Notes: generated by a model from the sequence alone, not told the origin. A stretch of 64,000 nt of DNA from Agromyces sp. H66 (GCF_004959775.1 NZ_SJZG01000014.1:1-64000); one strand, 5' to 3'; counted from the first letter of the stretch, positions 7,851 to 17,316 are shown. Numbers and translations are program-made.

Positions 7851-9458
7851 GTGGCCTTCAGGAATCTGCGCGTCGCCGTGCGTCGCACCCGCATCCTTCC
7901 CGAGTGGGTCCGGAGAGCGGATGCCGCGGCCGCCCGCGCCGTGAACCGCCGCCACACCCATCCGCACGTCGACGCGTTCTGGTCGCGGCTCACGGGCTTC
8001 GCCGACCGCGGGGTTCTCTGGTGGACGCTCGCGGGAGTGCTCGCCGTCACCGGGCGCCGTCGCGCCGCCGGCCGCGGCCTCGCGTCGCTGCTCGCGGCGA
8101 GCGGAATCGCCAACCTGATCGCCAAGCGGGTCTTCGGCGGCGACCGACCGCTGCTCGCCGACGTGCCGATCGGGCGCCGGCTGCCGAAGCCGCCGCTCAC
8201 GCCGTCGTTCCCGTCGGGCCACTCGGCGAGCGCGGCGGGGTTCGCCGCGGGGGTCGCGATCGAGCGGCCGCGCATCGGAGCCGCGCTCGCCCCGCTCGCC
8301 ATCGGCGTCGGATACTCGCGCCTGCACACGGGCGCGCACTGGCTGTCCGACGTGGTCGGCGGGCTCGCGCTCGGCGCGGGCGTCGCCGGGCTCGGCGCGC
8401 TCGCGGTGCCTCCCGGGCACGCCGGGCAGACGGGTGGAGGCGACCGCCCCTCGCGACCTCCCGGCGTCGACCGGGGGCTGCCGTCATCGCCCGACGGCGA
8501 GGGCGTGTTCATCGTCGTGAACCGCTCATCGGGCACGAGCGTCGTGCGCGCCGACCCGCTGCCCGTCATCGCCGACCGGTTGCCGCGCGCCGAGGTGCAC
8601 GTGCTCGACGACGACGAGACGCCGCGCCAGGCGGTGCGGGCCGCCCTCGCTCGCCCGTCGCCGCCGCGCATCCTCGGCGTGTGCGGCGGCGACGGGTCCG
8701 TGGCCGCCGCAGCCCACGAGGCGATCGCCGCGGGCCTGCCGCTCCTCGTCGTGCCCGGCGGCACGTTCAACCACTTCGCCCGCACGGCGGGCGCGGCATC
8801 CGTCGATCTCGCCATCGGTGCGGTGCAGCGCGGTGAAGGGGTGCGAGCGGATGTCGCGGAGCTGGCGTTCGGCGACGACGAGCCGATCACCGTGCTCAAC
8901 TCCGCGTCGGTGGGCATCTACCCCGACTTCGTCGCGGTGCGGGAGCGGCACGAGCACCGCTTGGGCAAGTGGCTCGCCGCCGTGGCGGCGGCCGCGCGCG
9001 TGCTGCGACGCTCGCAACCCGTGACGATCGTCGTGAACGGCCGCCGGGCGCAGGTATGGACGCTCTTCGTCGGCGTCGGCGCGAGCGAACCCGGCACGCT
9101 GGCCCCCTTGCAGCGCCGCCGGCTCGACGACGGCGTGCTCGACGTGCGGCTGCTCCACGCGGGCTCGCGCACCGGAGCTGCGGCGTCCCTCGCCTTCGGC
9201 CGACGCGTCAGCGCCGTCTTCCGCGCGCTGCGGCTGCTGCCCCGGCGAGTCGAGGTGTTCCGGGCCGAATCGATCGAGGTCGTCGTATGGCCGAGGGAGG
9301 GTCAGCCGCCCGGCTTCGCACACGACGGCGAGGTCGCGATCGCGGCGCCGCTCGAGGCGACGTCCGCCGCCCCGAGACGCGGCTACCGCACGAGGATTAC
9401 GATCGCACGGGGGGCGCTCGACGTGTACCGACCGGCGAGCGACGGCACCCACCGGTGA
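7851..9458 (+). CDS. PAP2 phosphatase-diacylglycerol kinase fusion protein
   Basis: The protein has about 535 residues. The N-terminal half is a PAP2 lipid phosphatase with all three catalytic motifs: KRVFGGDRP (92-100), PSGHS (121-125) and SRLHTGAHWLSD (156-167, nucleophile and charge-relay His), within several membrane helices. From about residue 218 a DAGK/YegS-type lipid kinase domain follows (VCGGDGS and VPGGTFNHFAR are the nucleotide and glycine-rich motifs). Such fusions occur in actinobacteria and couple lipid-phosphate removal and addition. The start is uncertain: GTG 7851 is preferred, with ATG 7824 and GTG 7749 in the same frame. It stands alone upstream of an acyl-CoA ligase. Confidence 0.85.
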   Translation: MAFRNLRVAVRRTRILPEWVRRADAAAARAVNRRHTHPHVDAFWSRLTGFADRGVLWWTLAGVLAVTGRRRAAGRGLASLLAASGIANLIAKRVFGGDRPLLADVPIGRRLPKPPLTPSFPSGHSASAAGFAAGVAIERPRIGAALAPLAIGVGYSRLHTGAHWLSDVVGGLALGAGVAGLGALAVPPGHAGQTGGGDRPSRPPGVDRGLPSSPDGEGVFIVVNRSSGTSVVRADPLPVIADRLPRAEVHVLDDDETPRQAVRAALARPSPPRILGVCGGDGSVAAAAHEAIAAGLPLLVVPGGTFNHFARTAGAASVDLAIGAVQRGEGVRADVAELAFGDDEPITVLNSASVGIYPDFVAVRERHEHRLGKWLAAVAAAARVLRRSQPVTIVVNGRRAQVWTLFVGVGASEPGTLAPLQRRRLDDGVLDVRLLHAGSRTGAAASLAFGRRVSAVFRALRLLPRRVEVFRAESIEVVVWPREGQPPGFAHDGEVAIAAPLEATSAAPRRGYRTRITIARGALDVYRPASDGTHR

Positions 9459-9468
9459 GGGGCGAGCA

Positions 9469-11175
9469 GTGAATCCGTACGAGCAGCGACCGTGGCTCGC
9501 GCACTACGCCACGGGAGTGCCGCACGACATCGCGGAGCCGACGCAGACGCTCGTCGACATGATCGATGGCGCCGTCCGCCGGTTCGGGCGACGCCCGGCG
9601 CTCGAGTTCTTCGGCGCCGAGACGAGCTACCGCGAACTCGGCGAGCAGATCGCGAAGGCCGCCGAGGGGCTTCGTCGCCTGGGCGTCACGGCCGGCGACC
9701 GGGTCGGCATCGTGCTGCCGAACTGCCCGCAGCACGTCGTGGCGTTCTACGCCGTGCTCCGGCTCGGGGCCGTCGTCGTCGAGCACAATCCGCTCTACAC
9801 GGCGCGCGAGTTGCGGCACCAGTTCGAGGACCACGGCGCGACCGTCGCGATCGTCTGGGACGCGGTCGCCGACACCGTCGCGGACTTCCCCCGCGACATC
9901 CGGCCGGCGCATCTCGTCGCCGTCGATCTCACCCGCGCCCTGCCCTTCGCGAAGCGGATGGCGCTGCGCCTGCCGATCCCGAGGGCTCGCGCCTCGCGGG
10001 CGGCGCTCACGACGAAGCCGACCGCGCGCGGCGTCCTCGAGTGGGACGAGGTGGTCGACGCGCGCCCGATCTCGAAGCGGCATCCGCGGCCGGCACTCGG
10101 CGACACCGCCCTGCTGCAGTACACGAGCGGCACGACCGGGGACCCGAAGGGCGCCGTGCTCACCCACCGCAACCTGCGGGCCAACGCGATGCAGGGCCGC
10201 GCGTGGGTACCGGGACTCCGCGACGGCAGGGAGGTGGTCTACGCGGTGCTGCCGCTCTTCCACGCGTACGGCATGACCCTGTGCCTGACGTTCGCGATGA
10301 GCATCGGCGCCCGGCTCGTGCTCTTCCCGAAGTTCGACGTCGACCTCGTGTTCCAGGCCGCCAAGCACTCGCCGCCGACCTTCCTGCCGGCGGTGCCGCC
10401 CATCTACGACCAGCTGGCGCGCGCGGCCGAGCACCGGGGAACCGCGCCGCTCCGGGGCATCCGATACGCGATCTCCGGTGCGATGGCGCTGCCGCCCGCG
10501 ACCGTGGACCGTTGGGAGACCGTGACCGGGGGCCTGCTCGTCGAGGGCTACGGGATGACCGAGTCGTCGCCCGTGGCGATCGGCAACCCCATGGGCCCGA
10601 CGCGGCGACCCGGGACCGTCGGCGTGCCGTTCCCGAGCACCGAGATCCGCGTCGTCGACCCCGAGCACCCCGACGAGGACCGGCCGGCCGGCGAGGAGGG
10701 CGAGCTGCTCGTGCGAGGTCCGCAGGTGTTCGACGGGTACTGGCGACGACCGGCCGAGACGGCCGAGACCCTGCTGCCGGGTGGCTGGCTCCGCACCGGC
10801 GACATCGTGCGGGTCACCGACGACGGCTTCGTCATGATCGTCGACCGGGTCAAGGAGCTGATCATCACGGGCGGCTTCAACGTGTCGCCGTCGGAGGTCG
10901 AGGGCGTGCTGCTCGGCCACCCCGACGTGCGGGGCGCCGCCGTCGTCGGCCTGCCTCGGGTTGCCGGCGGCGAGGAGGTCGCCGCCGCGGTCGAGCTGCG
11001 CGAGGGCGCGGTGTTCGACGCGGGGGCGATGCGCGACTTCTGCCGCGAGAGCCTCACGCCGTACAAGGTGCCCAGGCGCATCGTGGAGGTCGACGAACTG
11101 CCCCGCTCGCTCATCGGCAAGGTGCTCAGGCGCCAGGTGCGCGACGAGATGGTCGCCGCGCGCGGCGCCGGCTGA
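9469..11175 (+). CDS. fadD: Long-chain fatty acid-CoA ligase
   Basis: This 568-residue adenylate-forming enzyme activates fatty acids to acyl-CoA through an acyl-AMP intermediate. Motifs: P-loop YTSGTTGDPKGAVLTH (residues about 217-232), YGMTESSP (about 362), hinge GWLRTGD (about 440), DRVKELIITGGFNVSP, and the catalytic Lys in SLIGKVLRRQ near the C-terminus. A GTG start 10 nt after the previous gene suggests co-transcription with the PAP2-kinase fusion. Chain-length preference cannot be read from sequence. Confidence 0.92.
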   Translation: MNPYEQRPWLAHYATGVPHDIAEPTQTLVDMIDGAVRRFGRRPALEFFGAETSYRELGEQIAKAAEGLRRLGVTAGDRVGIVLPNCPQHVVAFYAVLRLGAVVVEHNPLYTARELRHQFEDHGATVAIVWDAVADTVADFPRDIRPAHLVAVDLTRALPFAKRMALRLPIPRARASRAALTTKPTARGVLEWDEVVDARPISKRHPRPALGDTALLQYTSGTTGDPKGAVLTHRNLRANAMQGRAWVPGLRDGREVVYAVLPLFHAYGMTLCLTFAMSIGARLVLFPKFDVDLVFQAAKHSPPTFLPAVPPIYDQLARAAEHRGTAPLRGIRYAISGAMALPPATVDRWETVTGGLLVEGYGMTESSPVAIGNPMGPTRRPGTVGVPFPSTEIRVVDPEHPDEDRPAGEEGELLVRGPQVFDGYWRRPAETAETLLPGGWLRTGDIVRVTDDGFVMIVDRVKELIITGGFNVSPSEVEGVLLGHPDVRGAAVVGLPRVAGGEEVAAAVELREGAVFDAGAMRDFCRESLTPYKVPRRIVEVDELPRSLIGKVLRRQVRDEMVAARGAG

Positions 11176-11205
11176 ACGCGATCGCCGCCTCAGAGCAGCC
11201 GGCGC
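11165..11205. terminator. Bidirectional hairpin between convergent genes
   Basis: A perfect 10-bp inverted repeat (GCGCCGGCTG at 11165-11174, CAGCCGGCGC at 11196-11205) spans the 3' ends of the convergent acyl-CoA ligase and response-regulator genes and lies partly inside both. It is a likely shared terminator, without a U tract. Confidence 0.5.
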
Positions 11206-11858
11206 GCGCTCGCCCACGCGGTGAGCTCGTGCCGGCTCGACAGCTGGAGCTTGCGCAGCACCGCGGACACGTGCGTCTCCACGGTCTTGGTCGAGATGAA
11301 GAGCTCGGCCGCGACTTCCTTGTAGGCGTAGCCGCGGGCGATGAGGCGCATGACCTCCTGCTCACGTGCCGAGAGCCGGTCGAGCTCGTCGACGGCCGAC
11401 GCCGTCTCCCCCACCGCCGCGCCGAACGCATCGAGGACGAACCCGGCGAGCTTCGGCGAGAAGACGGCGTCGCCACCCGCGACCGCGTGCACCGCGCGAC
11501 TGACATCGGCGCCCGACGAGCCCTTCGTGATGTAGCCGCGAGCGCCCGCGCGGATCACCCCGACCACGTCCTCGGCCCGGTCCGACACGCTCAGGGCGAG
11601 GAATCGGGTGCCGGGTACCGCCGGCGCGGCGCGCCGGATCACCTCGGCGCCGCCGCTCGTGCCCGCGGGAACGGCGACCCCCGGCAGGTGCACGTCGAGG
11701 AGCACGACGTCGGGCGCGGCATCCGTCACCGCGGCGACCGCCGACTCGACATCGTGCGCCTCGCCGACGACGACGACGGTGTCGTCGAGGTCGGCCTTCA
11801 GGCCCGACCGGAAGATCGAGTGGTCGTCGACCACGACGACGCGCACGAGCTCAGCCAC
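11190..11858 (-). CDS. NarL-family response regulator (partner of PspC kinase)
   Basis: The 222-residue regulator has receiver motifs VVVVDDHSIFRSGL, phospho-acceptor Asp in VVLLDVHLPG (near residue 53) and YITKGSSG, and a C-terminal LuxR helix-turn-helix (LSAREQEVMRLIARGYAYKEVAAEL). The GTG at 11858, preceded by CCGAGGAGGAG, overlaps the kinase stop by 8 nt, so this is the coupled partner of the upstream kinase. It probably controls envelope-stress genes, including the divergent PspC gene. Confidence 0.9.
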   Translation of the reverse strand: MAELVRVVVVDDHSIFRSGLKADLDDTVVVVGEAHDVESAVAAVTDAAPDVVLLDVHLPGVAVPAGTSGGAEVIRRAAPAVPGTRFLALSVSDRAEDVVGVIRAGARGYITKGSSGADVSRAVHAVAGGDAVFSPKLAGFVLDAFGAAVGETASAVDELDRLSAREQEVMRLIARGYAYKEVAAELFISTKTVETHVSAVLRKLQLSSRHELTAWASARRLL

Positions 11859-13176
11859 GGGTCTCCTCCTCGGCGGGGAACCGGAGGCGCACCTCGGTGC
11901 CGACGCCGCCCGCGCCGGGCAGCACCGTCGCCGACCCGCCGGCACGGCGCATCCGCCCGATGATCGACTCGCGAACGCCCAGTCGATCTCCTGGTATGTC
12001 GGCCGGCGTGAAGCCCGGTCCGCGGTCGCGCACGAACACCTCGACCGCGTCCGGGCGCGATTCGACGTATACCGACACCTCGCCGCCGGCGTGCCGGGCG
12101 GCGTTCAGCATCGCCTCCCGCGCGGCGGCCGCGAGCTCGCCGCCCGCGGGCTCCCGCGACTCCCCCACCACGACCAGGTCGACGGTCACGGGATAGTCGA
12201 TCTCGAGCGCGGAGGCGAAATCGCGCAGGTCGGTGACGAGATCGCTCTCCCGGGGGGCGTCGCCCGCATAGAGCCAGTCACGCAGCTCCCGCTCCTGGGC
12301 CCGGGCGATTCGCGCGACCTCGCTCGTCGCGCCGGCTCGATTCTGGATGAGCGCAAGCGTCTGCAGCACGGAGTCGTGCAGGTGCGCGGCGATCTCGCTC
12401 CGCTGCTCCTCGCGGATGCGCTTCGTGCGCTCGCCCGTCAGGTCGCGCCAGCGGGCGATGAGCGTGGGGGCGTACACGAGCCCGATGCCGAGCACGGCGG
12501 CGAGCGCGGCCGCGAACACCGGAACCGGGCCGAGTGCGGCGAGCGGGCCGAACACGAGTGCGAGCGCCGTCACCACGAGCAGGCCCGTGGCGGTGGCGCG
12601 TACGGCGAGTTCCGAGCGGGGTCCTCGTTCGGGATCGGGCCGGTCGATGAAGGTCGACCAGGCGCCGGATGCCACGGCGAGCCCCACCCCGGCGAGGGTC
12701 GTCTGGAACCACCACGCCCAGTCGTCGGCTTCCGCCCTCACGAGCGACCGACTCGAGATCCATGCGGCGACGAGGACGGCGGCGGATGCTCCGACGAGCA
12801 GCCAGGCCACGGGCGCGCGTCGTCTCGGGCGGGCGGCGGACTCCGCACCGGGCGCCGCACCCGGCGCACTCGGAAGCGCGGGCGACCACGGGACGAAGGC
12901 CCACAGCCATACGTAGAGCAGGAGACCCGCGCCGGCGACGAACGTGAGCGCGACGAAGGCGGCCCGGACGATCCAGACCGGCCAGCCGAGGTGCGCGGCG
13001 AGGCCGGCGGCGACCCCGGTCGCGACGCAGTCCCGCGGGCGCACGAGCGGCGGCCGTGCCACGGTGTCGGCATCGGCCGCGACGGGCGGCACGGGCGACG
13101 TGCGGTCGGCCGCGACACCGGCGGCCGCGTCATCCGCCGCCCTGATGCCCTCCGCGCTCGATCCCATGGCTGCCAT
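11851..13176 (-). CDS. PspC-domain sensor histidine kinase
   Basis: The product has about 441 residues. Residues about 45-100 form a PspC domain (RDCVATGVAAGLAAHLGWP followed by a hydrophobic helix), then come four more hydrophobic helices, a HisKA_3-type box (EIAAHLHDSVLQTLALIQN) and a HATPase_c domain (AAREAMLNAARHAGG; VRDRGPGF). This architecture is an actinobacterial envelope-stress sensor. It is divergent from a second PspC-domain membrane protein. The start is uncertain: ATG 13176 (MAAMGSS) is chosen over ATG 13167, and no clear ribosome site is visible. Confidence 0.87.
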   Translation of the reverse strand: MAAMGSSAEGIRAADDAAAGVAADRTSPVPPVAADADTVARPPLVRPRDCVATGVAAGLAAHLGWPVWIVRAAFVALTFVAGAGLLLYVWLWAFVPWSPALPSAPGAAPGAESAARPRRRAPVAWLLVGASAAVLVAAWISSRSLVRAEADDWAWWFQTTLAGVGLAVASGAWSTFIDRPDPERGPRSELAVRATATGLLVVTALALVFGPLAALGPVPVFAAALAAVLGIGLVYAPTLIARWRDLTGERTKRIREEQRSEIAAHLHDSVLQTLALIQNRAGATSEVARIARAQERELRDWLYAGDAPRESDLVTDLRDFASALEIDYPVTVDLVVVGESREPAGGELAAAAREAMLNAARHAGGEVSVYVESRPDAVEVFVRDRGPGFTPADIPGDRLGVRESIIGRMRRAGGSATVLPGAGGVGTEVRLRFPAEEETRG

Positions 13177-13283
13177 CCAAGCAGACGCACGCGCGGCCGC
13201 CGATGCCCCGGACCCGCGAATCAGGGTCGAGTCAGGGATCCACCCCATAGCGGCCTCCGCGCCGCCGCTGCCAGCATCGAGCC

Positions 13284-14846
13284 ATGGAGACGAACCCGAC
13301 CGCCCCCGAGACGGACCCGGCCCCGAACGACGTGAAGGGGGACTCCACGCCGGCCGGTCGGCCCGTTGACGGGGCGGTCGGTTCGACTCCGCCCGGAACG
13401 CCCGAAGAGAACGGTGACGGCTTCTTCGGATGGCTGCGCCGCCTCGGGGTGCCGCGTCGCCCGGGGTGGCTCGGCGGCGTGGCCGCGGGCGTGGCGGCCC
13501 GGCTCGGCATCGACCCGCTCATCGTGCGCGGCATCGTCGTCGTGGTCGCGGTGCTCGGCGCGCCGTTCGTTCTGCTCTACGCCATCGCATGGCTGCTGCT
13601 GCCCGACACCGATGGTCGCATCCACCTGGAGCGCCTCCTCCGCGGCACGGTCGACCCGGCGATCGTCGGCATCGCCGTGATGAGCGTGATCGGCTTCATC
13701 CCCCTCGTGCAGGGCGGATGGCTCGGCTGGCGATGGTGGCCCGACTGGCCGTCGATCTGGGTGGGCGGGATCGACGTGCTCGCCCCCGTTCGCGTGCTCT
13801 GGGTGCTCGCCGTCATCGCGGGGATCACGGTGCTCGTCGTCTGGCTCATCCGACGGGCGAATGCGTCGACGTCCGGCGTGGGCGCAGCATCCGACGCATC
13901 CGGCGTGGCCGCGACATCCGGCCCTTCCGGCGTGGCCGCGACATCCGCACCGTCCGTCGCGTTCGCACCCGCGCCCGGTACCGGCCCGGCTCCTGAACCG
14001 CCCGCGCCGGCCATGGGCGCCGACGCCGACGAGATCGCCGCGTGGCGAGCGCAGCACGAGGCGTGGCGTCGGTCGCACGCCGACTGGCGGCAGTCGCAGC
14101 AGGACGCGGAGCGTGCCGCCCGCGCCCGTGCCGCCGCCGAGAACAAGGCGAGGGCCGAGGCGCTCGCCGCGGAGTCCGAGGCGGCACGGCGCCGCCGGCG
14201 TGCCGAGCGGCCGCGGGCCGGTGCCGCCTACGTGTTCACCGTGCTCGGCATCGCCCTCGTGGGCGCTGCGCTGGCGGCGATCTGGGCGCTCGGCGCCCCA
14301 CAGCTCGCCGGCCACGTCGCCGCAGTGGCGCTCGCCGTCTCCACCCTCGTGCTCGCGCTCGGGATGTTCGTCGCGGCCGTGCGCCGGCGTCGCGCCGGGT
14401 TCCTCGCATTCGTCACGGCCGTCAGCACGCTGGCGATGCTCGGCGCGGCGCTCCCCCCAGGGCGCACGTTCGTTCCGCCCGGATACGGCATCTCGATGCT
14501 CGAGTCCCAGTCGGTGGTGCAGCCGATCGGCGACGCCCACCTCGTCGCCTCCGCCGACCTCCACCGGGTGACCGGAACACCCGAGGTCGAGCTCACCCAG
14601 GTCGCCGGGAACGTATATCTCACGATCATGGGCGACATACAGGTCGAGCTCGACGCCCGCGACGCCGGTCGGGTCGAGGTGCTCCGGTTCACCGACGCCC
14701 AGACGGCGACGAGCGTACCGACAGGTGACACCGACGAGATCCTGACTTTCGGGCGCGACCGCGGGGCACCGGCCGATGCGCGCCTCGTCGTGCATCAGCC
14801 CCCGGGCGGAACCATCTACGTCACGATCCACGAGAGGGCCGGTTGA
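13284..14846 (+). CDS. PspC-domain membrane protein
   Basis: This 520-residue protein has a disordered N-terminus of about 45 residues, a PspC domain (WLGGVAAGVAARLGIDPLIVRG then a membrane helix, residues about 65-110), two further helices, an Ala/Ser/Pro linker with short imperfect repeats (SGVAATS twice, near 205-220), an Arg/Ala-rich charged helix (260-310), and a C-terminal part with three or four membrane helices and a DUF4097/LiaF-like beta-rich tail (VELTQVAGNVYLTIMGDIQVEL). Its domain set and divergent PspC-kinase neighbour point to a phage-shock or LiaF-like inhibitory partner of the kinase. That role is inferred. Confidence 0.85.
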   Translation: METNPTAPETDPAPNDVKGDSTPAGRPVDGAVGSTPPGTPEENGDGFFGWLRRLGVPRRPGWLGGVAAGVAARLGIDPLIVRGIVVVVAVLGAPFVLLYAIAWLLLPDTDGRIHLERLLRGTVDPAIVGIAVMSVIGFIPLVQGGWLGWRWWPDWPSIWVGGIDVLAPVRVLWVLAVIAGITVLVVWLIRRANASTSGVGAASDASGVAATSGPSGVAATSAPSVAFAPAPGTGPAPEPPAPAMGADADEIAAWRAQHEAWRRSHADWRQSQQDAERAARARAAAENKARAEALAAESEAARRRRRAERPRAGAAYVFTVLGIALVGAALAAIWALGAPQLAGHVAAVALAVSTLVLALGMFVAAVRRRRAGFLAFVTAVSTLAMLGAALPPGRTFVPPGYGISMLESQSVVQPIGDAHLVASADLHRVTGTPEVELTQVAGNVYLTIMGDIQVELDARDAGRVEVLRFTDAQTATSVPTGDTDEILTFGRDRGAPADARLVVHQPPGGTIYVTIHERAG

Positions 14847-15184
14847 TGAACGAGACGAGCACGCCCGACCGAGAGGAAGCCACCGCCGTGTTCGAGACGG
14901 CGTCGCTCACGGAACCGGATGCACCCGATGCCGCACGCGAGCAGCCCATGGCGCGACCGACCGTGCGATGGGGTGCGCTCGTCTGGAGCCTGATCTTCGG
15001 TGCCGTCGCCGCGACGACCCTGTGGGTGGTCGTCGACCGGCCTCGTCGCGACGCCGTCGGCGAATGGCTCCTGGACCTGTCGCCGCTCGCGGCGACGCTC
15101 TACCTCCTGCTCGCGCTCGGCTCGCTCGTCGCCGTGTTCGGCATCGTCGCCCTCATCCGGCGGGGCGAGCGCGCCCGGCGCTGA
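14846..15184 (+). CDS. Small two-helix membrane protein, unknown function
   Basis: The 112-residue product has about 40 polar residues followed by two membrane helices (WGALVWSLIFGAVAATTLWVVV and LAATLYLLLALGSLVAVFGIVALI) and a basic C-terminus (RRGERARR). Its ATG overlaps the PspC gene stop (TGATG), so it is translated with that gene and probably belongs to the same envelope-stress unit. I do not recognise the family. Confidence 0.8.
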   Translation: MNETSTPDREEATAVFETASLTEPDAPDAAREQPMARPTVRWGALVWSLIFGAVAATTLWVVVDRPRRDAVGEWLLDLSPLAATLYLLLALGSLVAVFGIVALIRRGERARR

Positions 15185-15198
15185 CCAGGGTTCGGAGG

Positions 15199-16437
15199 CT
15201 ACAGCTCGACCCCGACCAGCACGGGCTCGGGGTGCAGCATGATGCCGAACTCGGCGTGCACGCGGCTCTGCACGAAGCGGGCGAGCTGCGCCACGTCCTC
15301 GGCGGATGCCCCGCCGCGATTCGTGAGCGCGAGGGTGTGCTTCGTCGAGATGGCCGCTCGCGATCCGGGCAGCGCGAAGCCGCGCCGGATGCCGCTGTGC
15401 TCGATCAGCCACGCGGCCGAGAGCTTGACGAGCGGTTCGCTCGGTGCGACATCCGCTGCGCCGCCGGATGCCGCGAGCGACGCCTGGTGCGCGAGGAACT
15501 GCTCGAGCGGCGATTCGTCGAGCACGCCGGCCGCGATCGGCACGACCTCGTCGGCCGCGTCCTCCTCGAGGTACCAGCGCGGGGCGTCGCCCGGCAGCGT
15601 ACGGGCGACGCGCTCGGAGACGATCGGGTTCGTGAAGAACGAGCCCGCGCTCACCGAGTCGGGATCGGCCGGGTCGAGCACCATGCCCTTCGACGCTCGC
15701 AGCGCGAGCACGGCGTCCCGCACGCGCGCGATGGGTACGCGATCGCCGAGGTTCACGTGCAGCGCGTCGGCGAGCTGCCCGTAGGCGATCGGCTGGCCGA
15801 GCGGCTCGCCGAGCACGGCGCGCTCGGCGGCGGTGTCGTGGAGCCGGAGCTCCACCGACACGACGACGCCGCGCAGGCCCCGCTTCAGCACCGACGTGCG
15901 GTAGCCGAGCTCGAGTTCGGCGGCGGTCATGCGGCGCGGGACATCCGCCCCCTCCTCGAGGAACTCGATCGCCACGAGCGTGGACTCGAGCTCCTGGCCG
16001 TAGGCGCCGATGTTCTGCACGGGCGCGGCGCCCACCGAGCCCGGGATGCCCGAGAGCGCCTCGATGCCGGCGTAGCCGTGCTCGACGGTCCAGGCGACGA
16101 GGTCGTCCCAGTTCTCGCCCGACTGCACGCGGATGCGAACGGTGCCGTCGGACGCGGCATCCATCGCCTCCGCGTCACCGGCGCCGGGCCCGGTGCCGAC
16201 CCCGGGCGGCAGCACCTCGATGCCCTTGGTCGCCACGCGGATGACCGTGCCGTCGAACCCCTCGTCGCCGACCAGCAGGTTCGAGCCGCCGCCCAGCACG
16301 AGCCACGGCTCGCCGTCGTCCCACGCCTCGACGGCGAGGTCGACGAGGTCGCGCTGCGTGGTCGCGTTGACGAGCCGGCGGATGGGTCCGCCGACCTTCA
16401 GCGTCGTGAGCTCCGAGAACGGGATGTCGCCGGCCAT
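15199..16437 (-). CDS. murB: UDP-N-acetylenolpyruvoylglucosamine reductase
   Basis: MurB reduces UDP-GlcNAc-enolpyruvate to UDP-MurNAc with NADPH and FAD in peptidoglycan synthesis. FAD-binding motifs are LGGGSNLLVGDEGFDG (residues about 48-63) and GIPGSVGAAPVQNIGAYG (about 131-148). SAGSFFTNP carries the Ser general acid, and LHPEPVLVG at the C-terminus the Glu. At 412 residues it is longer than the usual 340-370, partly because of an acidic Gly/Ala insert at residues about 80-100. It lies 1 bp downstream of the MaoC gene, an arrangement (HadA-HadB-murB) typical of actinobacteria. Confidence 0.95.
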   Translation of the reverse strand: MAGDIPFSELTTLKVGGPIRRLVNATTQRDLVDLAVEAWDDGEPWLVLGGGSNLLVGDEGFDGTVIRVATKGIEVLPPGVGTGPGAGDAEAMDAASDGTVRIRVQSGENWDDLVAWTVEHGYAGIEALSGIPGSVGAAPVQNIGAYGQELESTLVAIEFLEEGADVPRRMTAAELELGYRTSVLKRGLRGVVVSVELRLHDTAAERAVLGEPLGQPIAYGQLADALHVNLGDRVPIARVRDAVLALRASKGMVLDPADPDSVSAGSFFTNPIVSERVARTLPGDAPRWYLEEDAADEVVPIAAGVLDESPLEQFLAHQASLAASGGAADVAPSEPLVKLSAAWLIEHSGIRRGFALPGSRAAISTKHTLALTNRGGASAEDVAQLARFVQSRVHAEFGIMLHPEPVLVGVEL

Positions 16438-16438
16438 G

Positions 16439-16864
16439 TCAGTCGAGCGCGACCCGCACCTGGGCCTTGCCGAGCACCGTCTCGTCGCCCACCTTCACGG
16501 TGAGGTCGACGCGGGCGACACGGGCGTCCGCGTCGAGCTGGCCGACCTTCGCGACGACCTGCACGACCGCGCCGAGCTTCGGGTGGACGACGACCGGGCG
16601 CGTGAAGCGCACCTGGTAGTCGACGATGCGGCCGGGATCCTCGGCCCAGTCGACGACGGGCTGCACCGCGAAGCCCATGGTGAGCATGCCGTGGGCGAGT
16701 ACGCCGGGCAGGCCGACCTCGTGCGCGACGTCGTCGCGGTAGTGGATGGGGTTGAAGTCTCCGGATGCCCCGGCATAACGCACGAGCGAATCGCGCGTCA
16801 GGGCGAACGACCGCTCCGCGACCATGTCGCCGACGGTGAGGCCGTCGAACGCGGGCGCGGCCAT
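16439..16864 (-). CDS. MaoC-family dehydratase (HadB-like)
   Basis: This 141-residue hot-dog fold protein carries the hydratase-2 motif (DFNPIHYRDDVAHEVGLPG with Asp and His near residues 36-41) and GVLAHGMLTMGF. It is likely the catalytic subunit of a heterodimeric (R)-3-hydroxyacyl dehydratase together with the product of the gene just upstream, whose stop codon overlaps its ATG. In mycobacteria such subunits act in fatty-acid elongation; here the substrate is not known. Confidence 0.9.
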   Translation of the reverse strand: MAAPAFDGLTVGDMVAERSFALTRDSLVRYAGASGDFNPIHYRDDVAHEVGLPGVLAHGMLTMGFAVQPVVDWAEDPGRIVDYQVRFTRPVVVHPKLGAVVQVVAKVGQLDADARVARVDLTVKVGDETVLGKAQVRVALD

Positions 16865-17310
16865 CAGTCCTCCCCTCGCACCACGAGGGTCGAGATCGCC
16901 GTGACGACGTGCTCGCCCGCGGCATCCGCGATGCTCGACTCCGCCGTCACCATCGAGTGCGCACCGAGCGTCTTCACGCTCGAGACGGTGAGGGTCGCCG
17001 TGAGCAGGTCGCCCGCCACGATCGGCCGTGTCGAAGTGAAGCGCTGGTCGCCGTGCACGACGCGCGAGAAATCGATGCCCGAGTCGGGCTCGGCGAGCAG
17101 CTGCGCGAGCGTCTGCTCCTGCACGACGACCGCGAACGTCGGCGGCGCGACGACGTCGTCATAGCCCGCGGCGCGCGCCGCCTCGGGATCGAGGTTGATC
17201 GGGTTGGTCGCGAAGACGGCACGGGCGAACTCGCGCACCTTCTCGCGTCCGACGAGGTACGGCTCGGTCGGCGGGAACACCCGCCCCTGCAGCTCGGGGT
17301 TCACTGGCAC
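16864..17310 (-). CDS. FAS1-like dehydratase domain protein (HadA-like, UPF0336)
   Basis: The product has about 148 residues with a hot-dog fold, including YLVGREKVREFARAVFATNP near the N-terminus and VVAPPTFAVVVQEQ (residues about 53-66). HadA-like subunits stabilise and shape the acyl channel of the MaoC-type partner encoded next. GTG codons occur at 17313, 17310 and 17304. I chose 17310 because a TAGACT box ends 6 nt upstream, which fits a leaderless transcript. No ribosome site is visible. Confidence 0.85.
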   Translation of the reverse strand: MPVNPELQGRVFPPTEPYLVGREKVREFARAVFATNPINLDPEAARAAGYDDVVAPPTFAVVVQEQTLAQLLAEPDSGIDFSRVVHGDQRFTSTRPIVAGDLLTATLTVSSVKTLGAHSMVTAESSIADAAGEHVVTAISTLVVRGED

Positions 17311-17316
17311 CACGAC

